From the NCBI RefSeq assembly GCF_030409605.1, contig NZ_JAUFQG010000004.1, forward strand, positions 2,172,501 through 2,236,500: DNA of 64,000 nucleotides, read 5' to 3'. The DNA is from Simiduia curdlanivorans (GTDB lineage: Bacteria > Pseudomonadota > Gammaproteobacteria > Pseudomonadales > Cellvibrionaceae). Numbering within the stretch: the stretch's first letter is position 1; every line of letters starts with the position of its first letter. The notes beneath the pieces are model-generated. The model was not told where the DNA came from and searched no databases. It worked only from the letters and a program-made list of their open reading frames with translations. The position numbers and the translations under genes are program-made. Below are positions 43,233-52,083 of this stretch, in pieces.

Positions 43233-44653
43233 CAATGCTGTTCACTTAAGAGGAGCGGCATTGCGATTTACTGGGTATCGGGTCTTTGATATTTTAACGG
43301 TCCGAGGGGTTGTTGGCCTCGGACGCCTCTCTAAAAACAGGCTGCCAATACCTGACCTCAGCTCTGACAGTCGTCGACCCGTTCCAGATATAGGATTAGA
43401 AGCCGCCATCACAATCAACTGAACCGCTATATAATCACATACCGGTTTGAAGCGGATTTCAGACGGGGCGCGATCAAAACTTACCGCCGCCATCGAGGCT
43501 TCCCGCCTAATTATGTTGTAGCTCAGTAACAACCCCCAGAGCTCTTGGTACACCAGATCAACTTTCTTACTTCGCAACGTAATCGCATTGTTTTGCATAG
43601 CGCTTTTGATGTCTCGGAATCCAAGCTCTATTTCCCATCGCTCTTTGTAAAGCTCTGAGATGTGAGCCGCGCTGAATCTCTCAACAGGTAAAGAGGTCAT
43701 CACCGATTTAACACCAGACTTGACCTTGTAAGTAACTCTTCGAGCCTGCCATGTTTCTGGCAGCTCGGGATTCTTCTTTCTAGCCTGTGGGGAAACCTTC
43801 ATTTGAATAAGCTCATCACCATCGCCATAGGTTTCAATGACTTCATGTACGAGCCCTTTTCTCTCTGGTATTAGCCAGTGGCGGTCAGAGCCTTGCTGGC
43901 TGAGTGTTAGCATGAAGTTTGCACTCCAAAAACCTTTATCAAACAAGGTCACAGAGCTTTCCGGAATGCTTGATAAGAAGGTCTCAGCAAGTGGGATTTC
44001 GCCTCGACGATAAGGACTAATTTGAGCGTCAACCATGATATGAGAGCGCACGTTCATCAAGGCGACAAGTCTCAACATGGGAAACGGCGTTTGCCGCGTA
44101 GATGACGTATTACCCGAACCAAAGTGCTCTCGAAGCTCTGGTGTATCCTGGGTGCGAAATAGCGCCCCATCTACCGCCATCACCCTCAAACCGTTCCATT
44201 CATCTTCCGAATAGCGTTCGCGCCCCCAGTGCGTACCTGTTTGTCGAAACAACCACTCTACGGGCTCGGAGCCCAGTCGTTTCCGGGCATTAGTGACACC
44301 ACTTCGAGCTAACAGACTGTCAGAGGCCAGGCCTTGTGCGCATATATTTAAACGTCTAGCCACTTCATGCACAGGTTCATTGCGAAACATCGCCATACCT
44401 AAGACAAGCCAGAGCACTTGGTCTGATGGTAGTCGGCGTCGTCTAATCGTCGCGGAGGCACTCAAGCGCAGTGCAGACTCAATCCACTCGATAGGTATGT
44501 TTTGCGTGAATGAGCTAACGTCAGAGAAGTTAAAGAGGTCACTTAGGTCGAGCAGATCTCTCTGAAAGTCCATAAAAAAATCCGATGATGTTCCCATCAC
44601 CGGATTTTCTACAAAGCCCTGCTCTAATTCAATTGCTTAAGTGAACAGCATTG
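43233..44653 (-). mobile_element. complete IS4-family insertion sequence (1421 bp)
   Basis: The ends are an 18-bp perfect inverted repeat, CAATGCTGTTCACTTAAG at 43233-43250 and its complement at 44636-44653. An 11-bp direct repeat CGCAGTTTGCG flanks it (43222-43232 and 44654-44664); this target duplication falls in the IS4-family range. The single gene is the transposase. The element looks intact and young, since both the inverted repeats and the target copies are perfect. Confidence 0.93.
43242..44600 (-). CDS. IS4-family DDE transposase
   Basis: 452 residues. Catalytic residues are Asp144 (MAVDGALFRT), Asp221 (LFDKGFW) and Glu325. The last lies in the family signature Y-(2)-R-(3)-E-(6)-K, here Y318, R321, E325, K332 in the segment YKERWEIELGFRDIK. 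The N-terminal ~110 residues are the IS4-type DNA-binding part. The stop codon lies inside the left inverted repeat. No frameshift or truncation, so transposition could still be active. Confidence 0.93.
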   Translation of the reverse strand: MMGTSSDFFMDFQRDLLDLSDLFNFSDVSSFTQNIPIEWIESALRLSASATIRRRRLPSDQVLWLVLGMAMFRNEPVHEVARRLNICAQGLASDSLLARSGVTNARKRLGSEPVEWLFRQTGTHWGRERYSEDEWNGLRVMAVDGALFRTQDTPELREHFGSGNTSSTRQTPFPMLRLVALMNVRSHIMVDAQISPYRRGEIPLAETFLSSIPESSVTLFDKGFWSANFMLTLSQQGSDRHWLIPERKGLVHEVIETYGDGDELIQMKVSPQARKKNPELPETWQARRVTYKVKSGVKSVMTSLPVERFSAAHISELYKERWEIELGFRDIKSAMQNNAITLRSKKVDLVYQELWGLLLSYNIIRREASMAAVSFDRAPSEIRFKPVCDYIAVQLIVMAASNPISGTGRRLSELRSGIGSLFLERRPRPTTPRTVKISKTRYPVNRNAAPLK

Positions 44654-44744
44654 CGCAGTTTGCGGGCTTTTTTTATGCCTGCACCTAGCACGTGTGAGCT
44701 TGTGCTTTCATGCTATTGCTGGTACAAAAGTATTATTGTAGGCA

Positions 44745-46580
44745 GTGAGAAAGCAGATGCTGGAAAACCTCATCAGCCTTGAAGGCGATTCAGACTTTAA
44801 TCTGCAGGCGCAACTGCGCCAGCAAATTGTCGACCTTGTTTCAAAGGCACTTATCCCACCGGGCAAGCGATTACCCTCATCGCGCAAGCTCGCCGATCAT
44901 TTAGGTATTGCACGCAATACCGCGGTGCTCGCCTACCAACAATTGATTGATGAGGGCTATTTAGTTAGCCGCGAACGCAGTGGTATTTACGTTAACGAGG
45001 CGATGTTGGTGGATTTGCCGACGCAGTTGGCCGATCGTATTCCGAACCCCGCTGCCGGCACCTTTTGGCGCGAACGATTGACCCATTATTGCGCACTCGA
45101 CGACGTATTTGTCACACCGCCTAACTGGCAAGATTATCCCTTCCCGTTTTTAGAAGGGGAGTTTGATCAGTCGCTGTTTCCCGTGGCCGAGTGGCGCGAG
45201 GCCAGCCGGTTGTCTCTCGGTGTGCGCGAAATTCACGATTGGTCTAAGGCGCGCGGCGACGCCGATGACCCGCTCTTGATCGAACAAATTAGAACAAAAA
45301 TATTGCCGCGCCGGGGCATATCCGCGCGCTCGGATGAAATACTAATTACCAATGGCGCGCAGCAAGGTTTATCCCTTCTAGCGCAACTTTTGTTTACCGA
45401 TACCACAAGGGTGGCAGTGGAAGAGCCGGGTTACCCAGATTTTCGTAGCCTGGTGCAGCGCGAAGGCGCAAAATTACAATTTATTCCCGTGGATCATCAC
45501 GGTGTACAAACAGCGAAAAATGATGGTAGCGCGCACTACGTCTATGTGACGCCCAGCCATCAAGTGCCCACCACGGTTACCCTGAGTTCGGAGCGGCGGG
45601 TTGAACTCTTGGCGCAGGCGAGTCAGTTTGATCAGGTGATCATCGAAGATGATTTCGACAGTGAAACCAATTTTTTAGGCAACCCTCACGCGGCGATAAA
45701 AAGCTTAGATACCGAGGGTCGCGTTATTTATTTAGGCAGTTTGTCGAAAACCTTGTCGGCCGGTTTACGCTTGGGTTTTATGATCGCCCCACCCGAGTTG
45801 ATTCGCGCGGTGCGCGAGCAGCGGCGCCTAATGTCGCGCTTTCCCGCCGCCAATAATCAGCGCACGGCCGCATTATTTTTATCGCTGGGCCACTTCGATG
45901 CCACCACCCGGCGCTTGCAAAAAATATTCAAAGACCGCTGGATCGAGTTGCGCAATGCCTTAAATTATTACCTCACCAAGGCGGTGTTTACCATGCAGTC
46001 CGAGGGCGGCACCTGCTGTTGGGTGCAGGGCCCGCCGGGTTTGCACGTGGATGATCTGTGCCGAGAAGCCGATAAGCGCGGCATTCTTATCGAACCTGTG
46101 GGGCATTTCTACGGCGCGCAAACTGATCTACCACCCTGTTTTCGTCTCGGCGTGAGCAGCTTACCGCTGGAGAAAATTCGACCCGGAATTGCCAAGTTAG
46201 CCGAGCTAATCAAATCGTTATCGAGTCCGCCAGAAGATGCCCTGGATGTCGACTTGGCGAGCTGGTTGACCAGTGCGCCGTTAACCGAAGCCCTAAGCGG
46301 CGCGCGCTTGTTGACTAAAACCGTGTACGGCCAGCCCCTGACCATTGATTTGTTTGCCGATGGTCGCATGGTTGGTTACGCCGGCTTTGCCAATGAAGAG
46401 CAGGATGAGGGGCGCTGGTGGGTGGCCGATGATCAATTTCACCGGCAGTGGAACCTATGGTCATTCGGTGAGCCACGCAGTTTCTATACCGTGATTGAGC
46501 AAGAACAAATCCGTTGGTATGGGTCGGATCGCAGCTTTATCGATAGCGGTATTATTCGCACCCACGAAAGCCGAGCTTAA
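44745..46580 (+). CDS. MocR/PdxR-type regulator with extra C-terminal domain
   Basis: 611 residues (GTG start; ATG at 44757 is an alternative). Residues ~10-80 form a GntR winged helix (LPSSRKLADHLGIARNTAVLAYQQL). Residues ~130-490 form a fold-type I aminotransferase domain with the PLP lysine in YLGSLSKTLSAGLRLGF and the DDFDSE segment. MocR proteins normally end near residue 480-490; here about 113 more residues follow, Trp- and charge-rich (GRWWVADDQFHRQWNLWSFGEP), of a type I cannot name. It starts 92 bp after the IS end. It is the likely regulator of the downstream nitrilase, receptor and MFS genes, with PLP plus an amino compound as signal. Confidence 0.87.
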   Translation: MRKQMLENLISLEGDSDFNLQAQLRQQIVDLVSKALIPPGKRLPSSRKLADHLGIARNTAVLAYQQLIDEGYLVSRERSGIYVNEAMLVDLPTQLADRIPNPAAGTFWRERLTHYCALDDVFVTPPNWQDYPFPFLEGEFDQSLFPVAEWREASRLSLGVREIHDWSKARGDADDPLLIEQIRTKILPRRGISARSDEILITNGAQQGLSLLAQLLFTDTTRVAVEEPGYPDFRSLVQREGAKLQFIPVDHHGVQTAKNDGSAHYVYVTPSHQVPTTVTLSSERRVELLAQASQFDQVIIEDDFDSETNFLGNPHAAIKSLDTEGRVIYLGSLSKTLSAGLRLGFMIAPPELIRAVREQRRLMSRFPAANNQRTAALFLSLGHFDATTRRLQKIFKDRWIELRNALNYYLTKAVFTMQSEGGTCCWVQGPPGLHVDDLCREADKRGILIEPVGHFYGAQTDLPPCFRLGVSSLPLEKIRPGIAKLAELIKSLSSPPEDALDVDLASWLTSAPLTEALSGARLLTKTVYGQPLTIDLFADGRMVGYAGFANEEQDEGRWWVADDQFHRQWNLWSFGEPRSFYTVIEQEQIRWYGSDRSFIDSGIIRTHESRA

Positions 46581-46907
46581 CTGGCGCAATTACGTTTGGG
46601 TTTTAAGCCTAAAAATTGACTCAACTTCTTGGCTTATCGCTTCAATATGGGCTTAGCGCCAACACCAATGACACCACGTGACTATGTCCATCTAGTTTCC
46701 ACACCCCGTCCAAGCGGGTGACGGCCACTAGCGCGGGCGCCAAGCTTGGGCACGCAACAGGCATGGAAAAGTAGTGCCCTAACTGGTGCTATCACAAGCA
46801 CCAAACTGGTTCTAATTATCTCCCTGTTGATTTCTTATGCTTGACCTTAGTTTGGCGCAGCGCTCTGTTTGGCGCATGGCCAATGAAAACACTCAAGGGG
46901 TCGTTGC
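46581..46907. other. upstream region of the nitrilase gene
   Basis: 327 bases without a gene. It contains the repeated AACTGG motif described separately and a perfect GGTGCT-ATCACA-AGCACC dyad at 46785-46802, between the two motif copies. An ORF-free stretch with several short GC-rich dyads fills 46640-46760. Confidence 0.5.
46781..46814 (+). promoter_or_regulatory. candidate MocR operator upstream of the nitrilase gene
   Basis: AACTGGTGCTA (46781-46791) and AACTGGTTCTA (46804-46814) are direct repeats 23 bp apart, about two helical turns. The same motif at the same spacing occurs upstream of the MFS gene at 51955-51988. Confidence 0.6.
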
Positions 46908-47762
46908 ATGAGCCGATTTGCTGTTGCCGGTTTACAACTTGCACTAAATAACCAAAATAATATCGATGAAATCGTCAAGGAAGTGGGCGCCGTTAAAAAG
47001 CGCTTCCCTTGGGTACAAATGATTGTTGTGGGTGAGTTGGCGCTGTTTGGCCCCTCCACGGATAATGCTGTGCGCGCCGATCACGAGGTTTTTGCCCAGC
47101 TTGCGGCCGCGGCGCGCGACAACGGTGTTTGGTTAATTCCCGGCTCGCTGTTTGTGGCCGAAGGTCAGCGAGTTTATAACGTGACGCCAGTGTTCAACCC
47201 CGAGGGTGTTGAAGTCACTAGCTACCGCAAGATTTTCCCTTTCACTCCCTACGAAAAAGGCGTTACGCCCGGTGCCGAATGCTGCGTATTCGACGTGCCT
47301 GAGGTGGGTCGTTTTGGCGTATCTATTTGTTACGACATGTGGTTTCCCGAGGTGTCGCGCACGCTCGCTTGGATGGGGGCCGAAGTTATCATTCACCCAA
47401 CCATGACCAATACCATCGATCGCGATGTGGAAGTTTCGCTGGTGCGCGCCAATGCGGTATCGAACCAAGTATATTTTATTGATATTAACGTGGCAGGGCG
47501 CCTTGGCAATGGTCGCTCTGTGGTGGCAGGCCCTGGTGGTGAAATTATTCACGAGGCCGGCGAGGTGCGAGAAATTATTGCAGTGGAATTGGATCTCGAT
47601 TACTTGCGTCGCTGTCGCGAGCGCGGCTGGCAAAATCTTGGCCAAGTTCTGAAAAGTTGGCGCGACTGCGATGTTAATTTTCCACCTTATACAGAGGGCG
47701 TGAAAAATTCAGCGACATTGCAGCAGCTGGGTGAGTTAGTGGTTCCACTGAAGAGCAGTTGA
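46908..47762 (+). CDS. nitrilase-superfamily carbon-nitrogen hydrolase
   Basis: 284 residues with the Glu-Lys-Cys triad: Glu43 (VVGELALFG), Lys108 (SYRKIFPF) and Cys141 (VSICYDMWFPE). The family hydrolyses amides, carbamoyl amines or nitriles; the sequence looks more like an aliphatic amidase or carbamoyl amidase than a true nitrilase. It follows the MocR gene by 327 bp and precedes a TonB receptor by about 100 bp. It may release ammonium or a carboxylate from the compound taken up by that receptor. Confidence 0.87.
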   Translation: MSRFAVAGLQLALNNQNNIDEIVKEVGAVKKRFPWVQMIVVGELALFGPSTDNAVRADHEVFAQLAAAARDNGVWLIPGSLFVAEGQRVYNVTPVFNPEGVEVTSYRKIFPFTPYEKGVTPGAECCVFDVPEVGRFGVSICYDMWFPEVSRTLAWMGAEVIIHPTMTNTIDRDVEVSLVRANAVSNQVYFIDINVAGRLGNGRSVVAGPGGEIIHEAGEVREIIAVELDLDYLRRCRERGWQNLGQVLKSWRDCDVNFPPYTEGVKNSATLQQLGELVVPLKSS

Positions 47763-47783
47763 CTGGACTCATGAAAAAACGGC

Positions 47784-47817
47784 AACTGGTTCTATGGTAG
47801 TTAAAACTGCTGGCTCA
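47784..47817 (+). promoter_or_regulatory. weaker candidate MocR site upstream of the second receptor
   Basis: AACTGGTTCTA (47784-47794) is identical to the copy at 46804. A degraded partner (TGCTGGCTCAT, 47808) lies 24 bp on. It sits about 70 bases before the receptor start codon. Confidence 0.45.
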
Positions 47818-47859
47818 TAGTGTTCATCATTGAATTTAATAATAAAGGTCGAGGGATTT

Positions 47860-50313
47860 ATGCATAAAAATACAGTTTTTTCTCGTAATACACTTTGGTT
47901 GGCGTGCGCTACTGCAGTAGTGCCTATGCTTCCGGCCACTAGTTTTGCACAAGACGCTTTCTTGGAAGAAATCATTGTTACCGCCAGCGCGCGAGCACAG
48001 GCCATTGAAGATATTCCCTACAATATTTCTGCTGTACAAGGGAGTGATATTGAACAACAAAATATTGTGGATGCTACAGACTTAATGCGCACCATTCCCG
48101 GCATCTCTGTGGTAGATCGCGGCCAGCGCAATGCTGGTGTGGTGAATAGCATGGTGATTCGGGGTATTAACGTAGACAATGGCGCCAATGGTGACATAGG
48201 TCTTTCTGCGGTACCCACCGTCGCCAGCTATGTTGATCAAACACCTTTGTTTGCCAATTTTTTATTGAAGGATATCGATCGAGTCGAAGTGCTGCGTGGC
48301 CCGCAAGGTACGCTTTATGGTTCAGGTGCGTTAGGCGGCACTGTGCGCTATCTCATGAACAAACCTAGCACAGAAGGCTTTGATGCCAGTGTGGCGGGAA
48401 CTGGTTCGATGACCGAAGGTAGCGATGGCCAAAATTATTCTGCCGATGGCATGATCAACTTACCCCTTGGCGATACAGTGGCGCTGCGTGTTTCGGTCGG
48501 CACAGTGCAAAATGCTGGTGTAATCGATTACGTCAACCTGTATGAATTAGCCGATGGTCGGCCTGTGGTCGCAGCCGATGACGGTAGCTGCAAATCTGCT
48601 AAAGATTCAAGTTTAAGTGCAACGGAAGTGGCCTTTAATGGAAGTTGTTACACCGAGGAAAAAGATGCCGACAGTGTCTCAATTGATTATGCCCATGCAG
48701 CATTGCGCTTTGAACCGTCCGATAATTTTAATCTGCAGTTGAGTTTGCGCACCCAGCGCGATGAAGTAGATGCTCGTCGCAGCACAACCTCGGGTACCGA
48801 TTACAACGGTAACGCTTACGGTGATTATGAGTCTGGTTCCACTATGCTCGAAGGTTCAGAGCGCGATGTGCAATTAGCCAGTCTTGATATGGAATGGGAG
48901 ATGGGTTTCGCCACACTCACGAGCAATACATCAAGTTATACCCATGAGGGAAATGGCTGGCGTGACAACACGTCCTTATGGGTGACAGGTAACGATTGGT
49001 TTGATTCGCTCTACCCAGGCAATCCCCGCCCCGTAGCCTACGTTAATGCCGGTTACGATGAAGAGGCATTGGTGCAGGAGTTTCGCTTAGTTTCTAATGC
49101 AGATGATAGCGTCGTGGATTGGGTGGCTGGCGTTTATTACATGGACCAGGATAAATCTACGACTAATACTAGTTACTTACTTGGTTTGAATGAATACTCC
49201 GAGGCTTGCACCACGCTCGGCGCCGCCTGTATCGCCGATGGTGCTTGGTGGTTAGGTGCACCTTTATCTGAAATTGATTTTCTCTACGACCGCAAAGAAA
49301 CCTTCACTGATTTGGCTGTTTACGGTGAGCTTACTTGGCACTTAAGCGATGTTCTGCGCGTAACGGGTGGTCTGCGTTGGTTTGATAATGAACTGACCAA
49401 CAGTACTGCGATGGACTTCCCATTGTTTGAAGGTGTGGTGGTGCCTTATGAAGACTTCCCTGCTCAGGAGGAAGATGGTGTACTCAGCAAGCTCAATGCG
49501 TCTTGGGATATGTCTGAAAACATTATGTTATATGCTACTTTTTCACAGGGCTTTAGACGTGGTGGCGCCAATGCGGTGCCAGCAAGTGGATTTTTTGCCG
49601 AGTTAAACCCAGAAACCGTGATGTTTTATAAAGCGGACCGCGTCGATAACTACGAGCTGGGTATTAAAGGTACGACCGATAGATTGAGATACTCCGCCGA
49701 TATTTATTACGTGGATTGGAAAGATCCGCAATTAAATACCGCGACTACGTGGTGGGGCTTTTTCATCGCGACTAACGGCGAGTCGGCTAAAACACAAGGT
49801 GTCGAGGCGGAGGTAACTTACGCCATAACAGACAATCTGAACCTTAATGCCGGTTATGCCTTTACCAGCGCCGAGCTAACCGCAGACCTTATCAGTCCGC
49901 AGTCAGGGGCCGTACTTTCAGAAGACGGGCATCGTTTGCCGAGCACGGCTGAGCATGTGGTGACGCTTTCATTGGATCATCACCATGAGTTGAGTAATGG
50001 CTTGTCGCTCAATAGTCGTATTGCCGGCTACTACCAATCAGACTCTATAAACTCAGTGCAAGATACCAGCATCCAAGAAACATTTGATGGTTTTTCACTG
50101 TGGAACGGATCGGTGGCCTTGCAGGCTGAAAAATGGACGCTGTCTCTCTATGCTCGCAATATTTTCAACGAAGCCGGAGTCACTGGTAGTTACCCAAGCG
50201 CTTATATGAGCACCGATACCAATGTCTTTGAGAACTACTACGGTAACAATCAGCGCAATTATCTGGCCACCCCACGCACTCTAGGCTTGTCAGCAAAATA
50301 CTACTTTCGCTAG
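47860..50313 (+). CDS. TonB-dependent outer-membrane receptor (pair 2)
   Basis: About 817 residues. GAGGG five bases before the ATG at 47860 sets the start; 47830 also opens the frame. The signal peptide ends at SFAQ and is followed by EEIIVTASARAQAIEDIPYNISAVQG, then plug motifs VIRGINVDNG and VEVLRGPQGTLYGSGALGGTVRYL. The barrel ends LGLSAKYYFR. A separate promoter with a MocR-like site is likely. It would import a ligand linked to the nitrilase and aminotransferase-like enzymes. Confidence 0.9.
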   Translation: MHKNTVFSRNTLWLACATAVVPMLPATSFAQDAFLEEIIVTASARAQAIEDIPYNISAVQGSDIEQQNIVDATDLMRTIPGISVVDRGQRNAGVVNSMVIRGINVDNGANGDIGLSAVPTVASYVDQTPLFANFLLKDIDRVEVLRGPQGTLYGSGALGGTVRYLMNKPSTEGFDASVAGTGSMTEGSDGQNYSADGMINLPLGDTVALRVSVGTVQNAGVIDYVNLYELADGRPVVAADDGSCKSAKDSSLSATEVAFNGSCYTEEKDADSVSIDYAHAALRFEPSDNFNLQLSLRTQRDEVDARRSTTSGTDYNGNAYGDYESGSTMLEGSERDVQLASLDMEWEMGFATLTSNTSSYTHEGNGWRDNTSLWVTGNDWFDSLYPGNPRPVAYVNAGYDEEALVQEFRLVSNADDSVVDWVAGVYYMDQDKSTTNTSYLLGLNEYSEACTTLGAACIADGAWWLGAPLSEIDFLYDRKETFTDLAVYGELTWHLSDVLRVTGGLRWFDNELTNSTAMDFPLFEGVVVPYEDFPAQEEDGVLSKLNASWDMSENIMLYATFSQGFRRGGANAVPASGFFAELNPETVMFYKADRVDNYELGIKGTTDRLRYSADIYYVDWKDPQLNTATTWWGFFIATNGESAKTQGVEAEVTYAITDNLNLNAGYAFTSAELTADLISPQSGAVLSEDGHRLPSTAEHVVTLSLDHHHELSNGLSLNSRIAGYYQSDSINSVQDTSIQETFDGFSLWNGSVALQAEKWTLSLYARNIFNEAGVTGSYPSAYMSTDTNVFENYYGNNQRNYLATPRTLGLSAKYYFR

Positions 50314-50331
50314 TTTTTTTAATTCCCTTAC

Positions 50332-50353
50332 GGCCGCGCAAGCGGCCTTTTTT
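50332..50353 (+). terminator. rho-independent terminator after the second receptor
   Basis: GGCCGC-GCAA-GCGGCC followed by six T. It separates the receptor from the sulfotransferase gene, so the latter needs read-through or its own promoter. Confidence 0.88.
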
Positions 50354-50491
50354 ATTTAAATGGGACTAAATATTTGTATTAGGTCGCAATTGCCAGTACA
50401 TTTTAAATGTTGTATTCATGCACGCGCTGGCAGCGCTTTGGCGATAATTCCTAACTCGATAACCAATGCTGATGTTATCTACAGTAAAATT

Positions 50492-51907
50492 ATGACTGTT
50501 CATTTTAACCATGCGGTACAACTTTTTGAGCGCAGGGATTTTTCTGGGTTGCTCAGTTATTTAGGTGATGATTACTCGCCTGTGTTTTTACCCCTGCGGG
50601 TTCAAGTTTGTATCGCGTTGAATCAAGTTGAAGCCATGCGGCTACTCCTTACGCGGCTAGAGACGCTGAGGTTAGATGTTCATGTGTGGGTGGATATTTC
50701 ACGCCGACTGCATGCTGCTCAATGGGCAGAGGAGGCATGTAGGGCGGCTTTAATTGCTGCGAGAATCGCGCCGCATAATGCGACAGTATTATCTAACTAT
50801 GGAATGATCTTGCGGCACTGCGGCCATCTTTCCGAGGCCGCTGATTGGCTATCTCAATCACTGGAGTTAGACCCTACGCAAGGCGAGGCGCAGCTAATTT
50901 ACGCTGAATTGGCGCCGGGTAAGTCTCAAAAAAGTCACATTGAAACAATCAAGCAGTCATTGCAGCAATCTCCTTTGCCTAAGGAGAATGCGATAGCATT
51001 GCACTACGCTGTCGCTCGACATTATGAGTCCTTAGGTGAATGGGGTAGCGTTATGCACCATTTGGCTGAAGGTTCGCGCTTAAAAAGGGCAAGTTTTTCT
51101 TACCAAATAGAACGAGATGAACGCATGCTAAAAGCGCTCTCTGTTCAAATCGAGCCCAAGGTCTCGACAGATTTTGTACCCGAACCTGCGCAGAGTCAGC
51201 CGATTTTTATTGTAGGTTTACCGCGCACCGGTTCCAGTTTATTGGAGGCGCGGTTAGCGGCAATGTCTGGTGTGCGAGCGGGTGGCGAGCTGCCTTACCT
51301 AAACGATGCAATTATGCAGCAATACCGTGAGGAAATTGGCGCGCCGCCAGTTTCGCCTGAGGCGTTTGTTCAAGGTGTTTATGGCCTTAATATGAATGCC
51401 ATTGGTCGACGCTACATGACCCTAAGTGCACATTTACAAAGCGACTCTTTTTTTACCGATAAGCTGCCCATTAACGGGCTCAATATACCTCTCATTCGGG
51501 CTGCATTACCGGATGCGCAGATTATTCATTTACACCGTGATGATCGCGCCATGGGCTTTGCCTTGTATCGGCAATTGTTTGGCAGAGTTTATCCTTACTC
51601 TTACGATTTAGTGGAGCTGGGGCGTTATGTACGAGCTTACCGGCAGCTCATGAGTCAGTGGCAGCAAAAAATTAGTGGTGTACATTGGCTAAATTATGAA
51701 GTCTTAGTGGCTGATTGGGATGCTCAGTTCTCCCAATTATGTGTAACGATAGGTCTTGCAGAAAAGCAAAAGGAAAATGCAAACGTACATTTTTCAGCCA
51801 CCGCCAGTGCCAGTCAAATTCGCGCACCTATCCATCAACAAGCCAGCGAACCTTGGCGCCATGTTACGGCACATTTAGCGCCTTACTTACGTCAGTTAGG
51901 CTCTTAG
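50492..51907 (+). CDS. TPR-repeat sulfotransferase (pair 2)
   Basis: About 471 residues. The frame is open from 50360, directly after the terminator. MTVHFNHAVQLFERRDF at 50492 is the better start, because the lead before it lacks similarity and leaves no room for a promoter. The N-terminal half has degenerate TPR helices (NYGMILRHCGHLSEAADWLSQSLELDP). The C-terminal half is a sulfotransferase with VGLPRTGSSLLEARL near 240 and HRDDRAMGFALYRQLFG near 347. It is clearly related to the pair 1 enzyme in layout but divergent in sequence. The acceptor is unknown. Confidence 0.82.
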   Translation: MTVHFNHAVQLFERRDFSGLLSYLGDDYSPVFLPLRVQVCIALNQVEAMRLLLTRLETLRLDVHVWVDISRRLHAAQWAEEACRAALIAARIAPHNATVLSNYGMILRHCGHLSEAADWLSQSLELDPTQGEAQLIYAELAPGKSQKSHIETIKQSLQQSPLPKENAIALHYAVARHYESLGEWGSVMHHLAEGSRLKRASFSYQIERDERMLKALSVQIEPKVSTDFVPEPAQSQPIFIVGLPRTGSSLLEARLAAMSGVRAGGELPYLNDAIMQQYREEIGAPPVSPEAFVQGVYGLNMNAIGRRYMTLSAHLQSDSFFTDKLPINGLNIPLIRAALPDAQIIHLHRDDRAMGFALYRQLFGRVYPYSYDLVELGRYVRAYRQLMSQWQQKISGVHWLNYEVLVADWDAQFSQLCVTIGLAEKQKENANVHFSATASASQIRAPIHQQASEPWRHVTAHLAPYLRQLGS

Positions 51908-51954
51908 GCAATCACCGTTCATTTTAGTTGCCGCCTTAAATTTCCAGAGTTCAC

Positions 51955-51988
51955 AACTGGACTAGTTGAGACAGTAGAACTGGCGCTA
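51955..51988 (+). promoter_or_regulatory. candidate MocR operator upstream of the MFS gene
   Basis: AACTGGACTAG (51955-51965) and AACTGGCGCTA (51978-51988) are direct repeats 23 bp apart, the same arrangement as at 46781-46814. The site is about 100 bases before the MFS start. Confidence 0.55.
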
Positions 51989-52083
51989 TTAAATGCCCTG
52001 CACTGCTTTAGAGTGGTGTTTCTATGGTCGCTTAGCTCCGCGGCTTTGCGATCACCTAAACTCCGCTTTCAATGGATACTTGA

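Noticed and set aside
47133..47645. 170-codon minus-strand frame inside the nitrilase gene
   Set aside because: It lies opposite a clearly conserved gene with a complete catalytic triad; a shadow frame.
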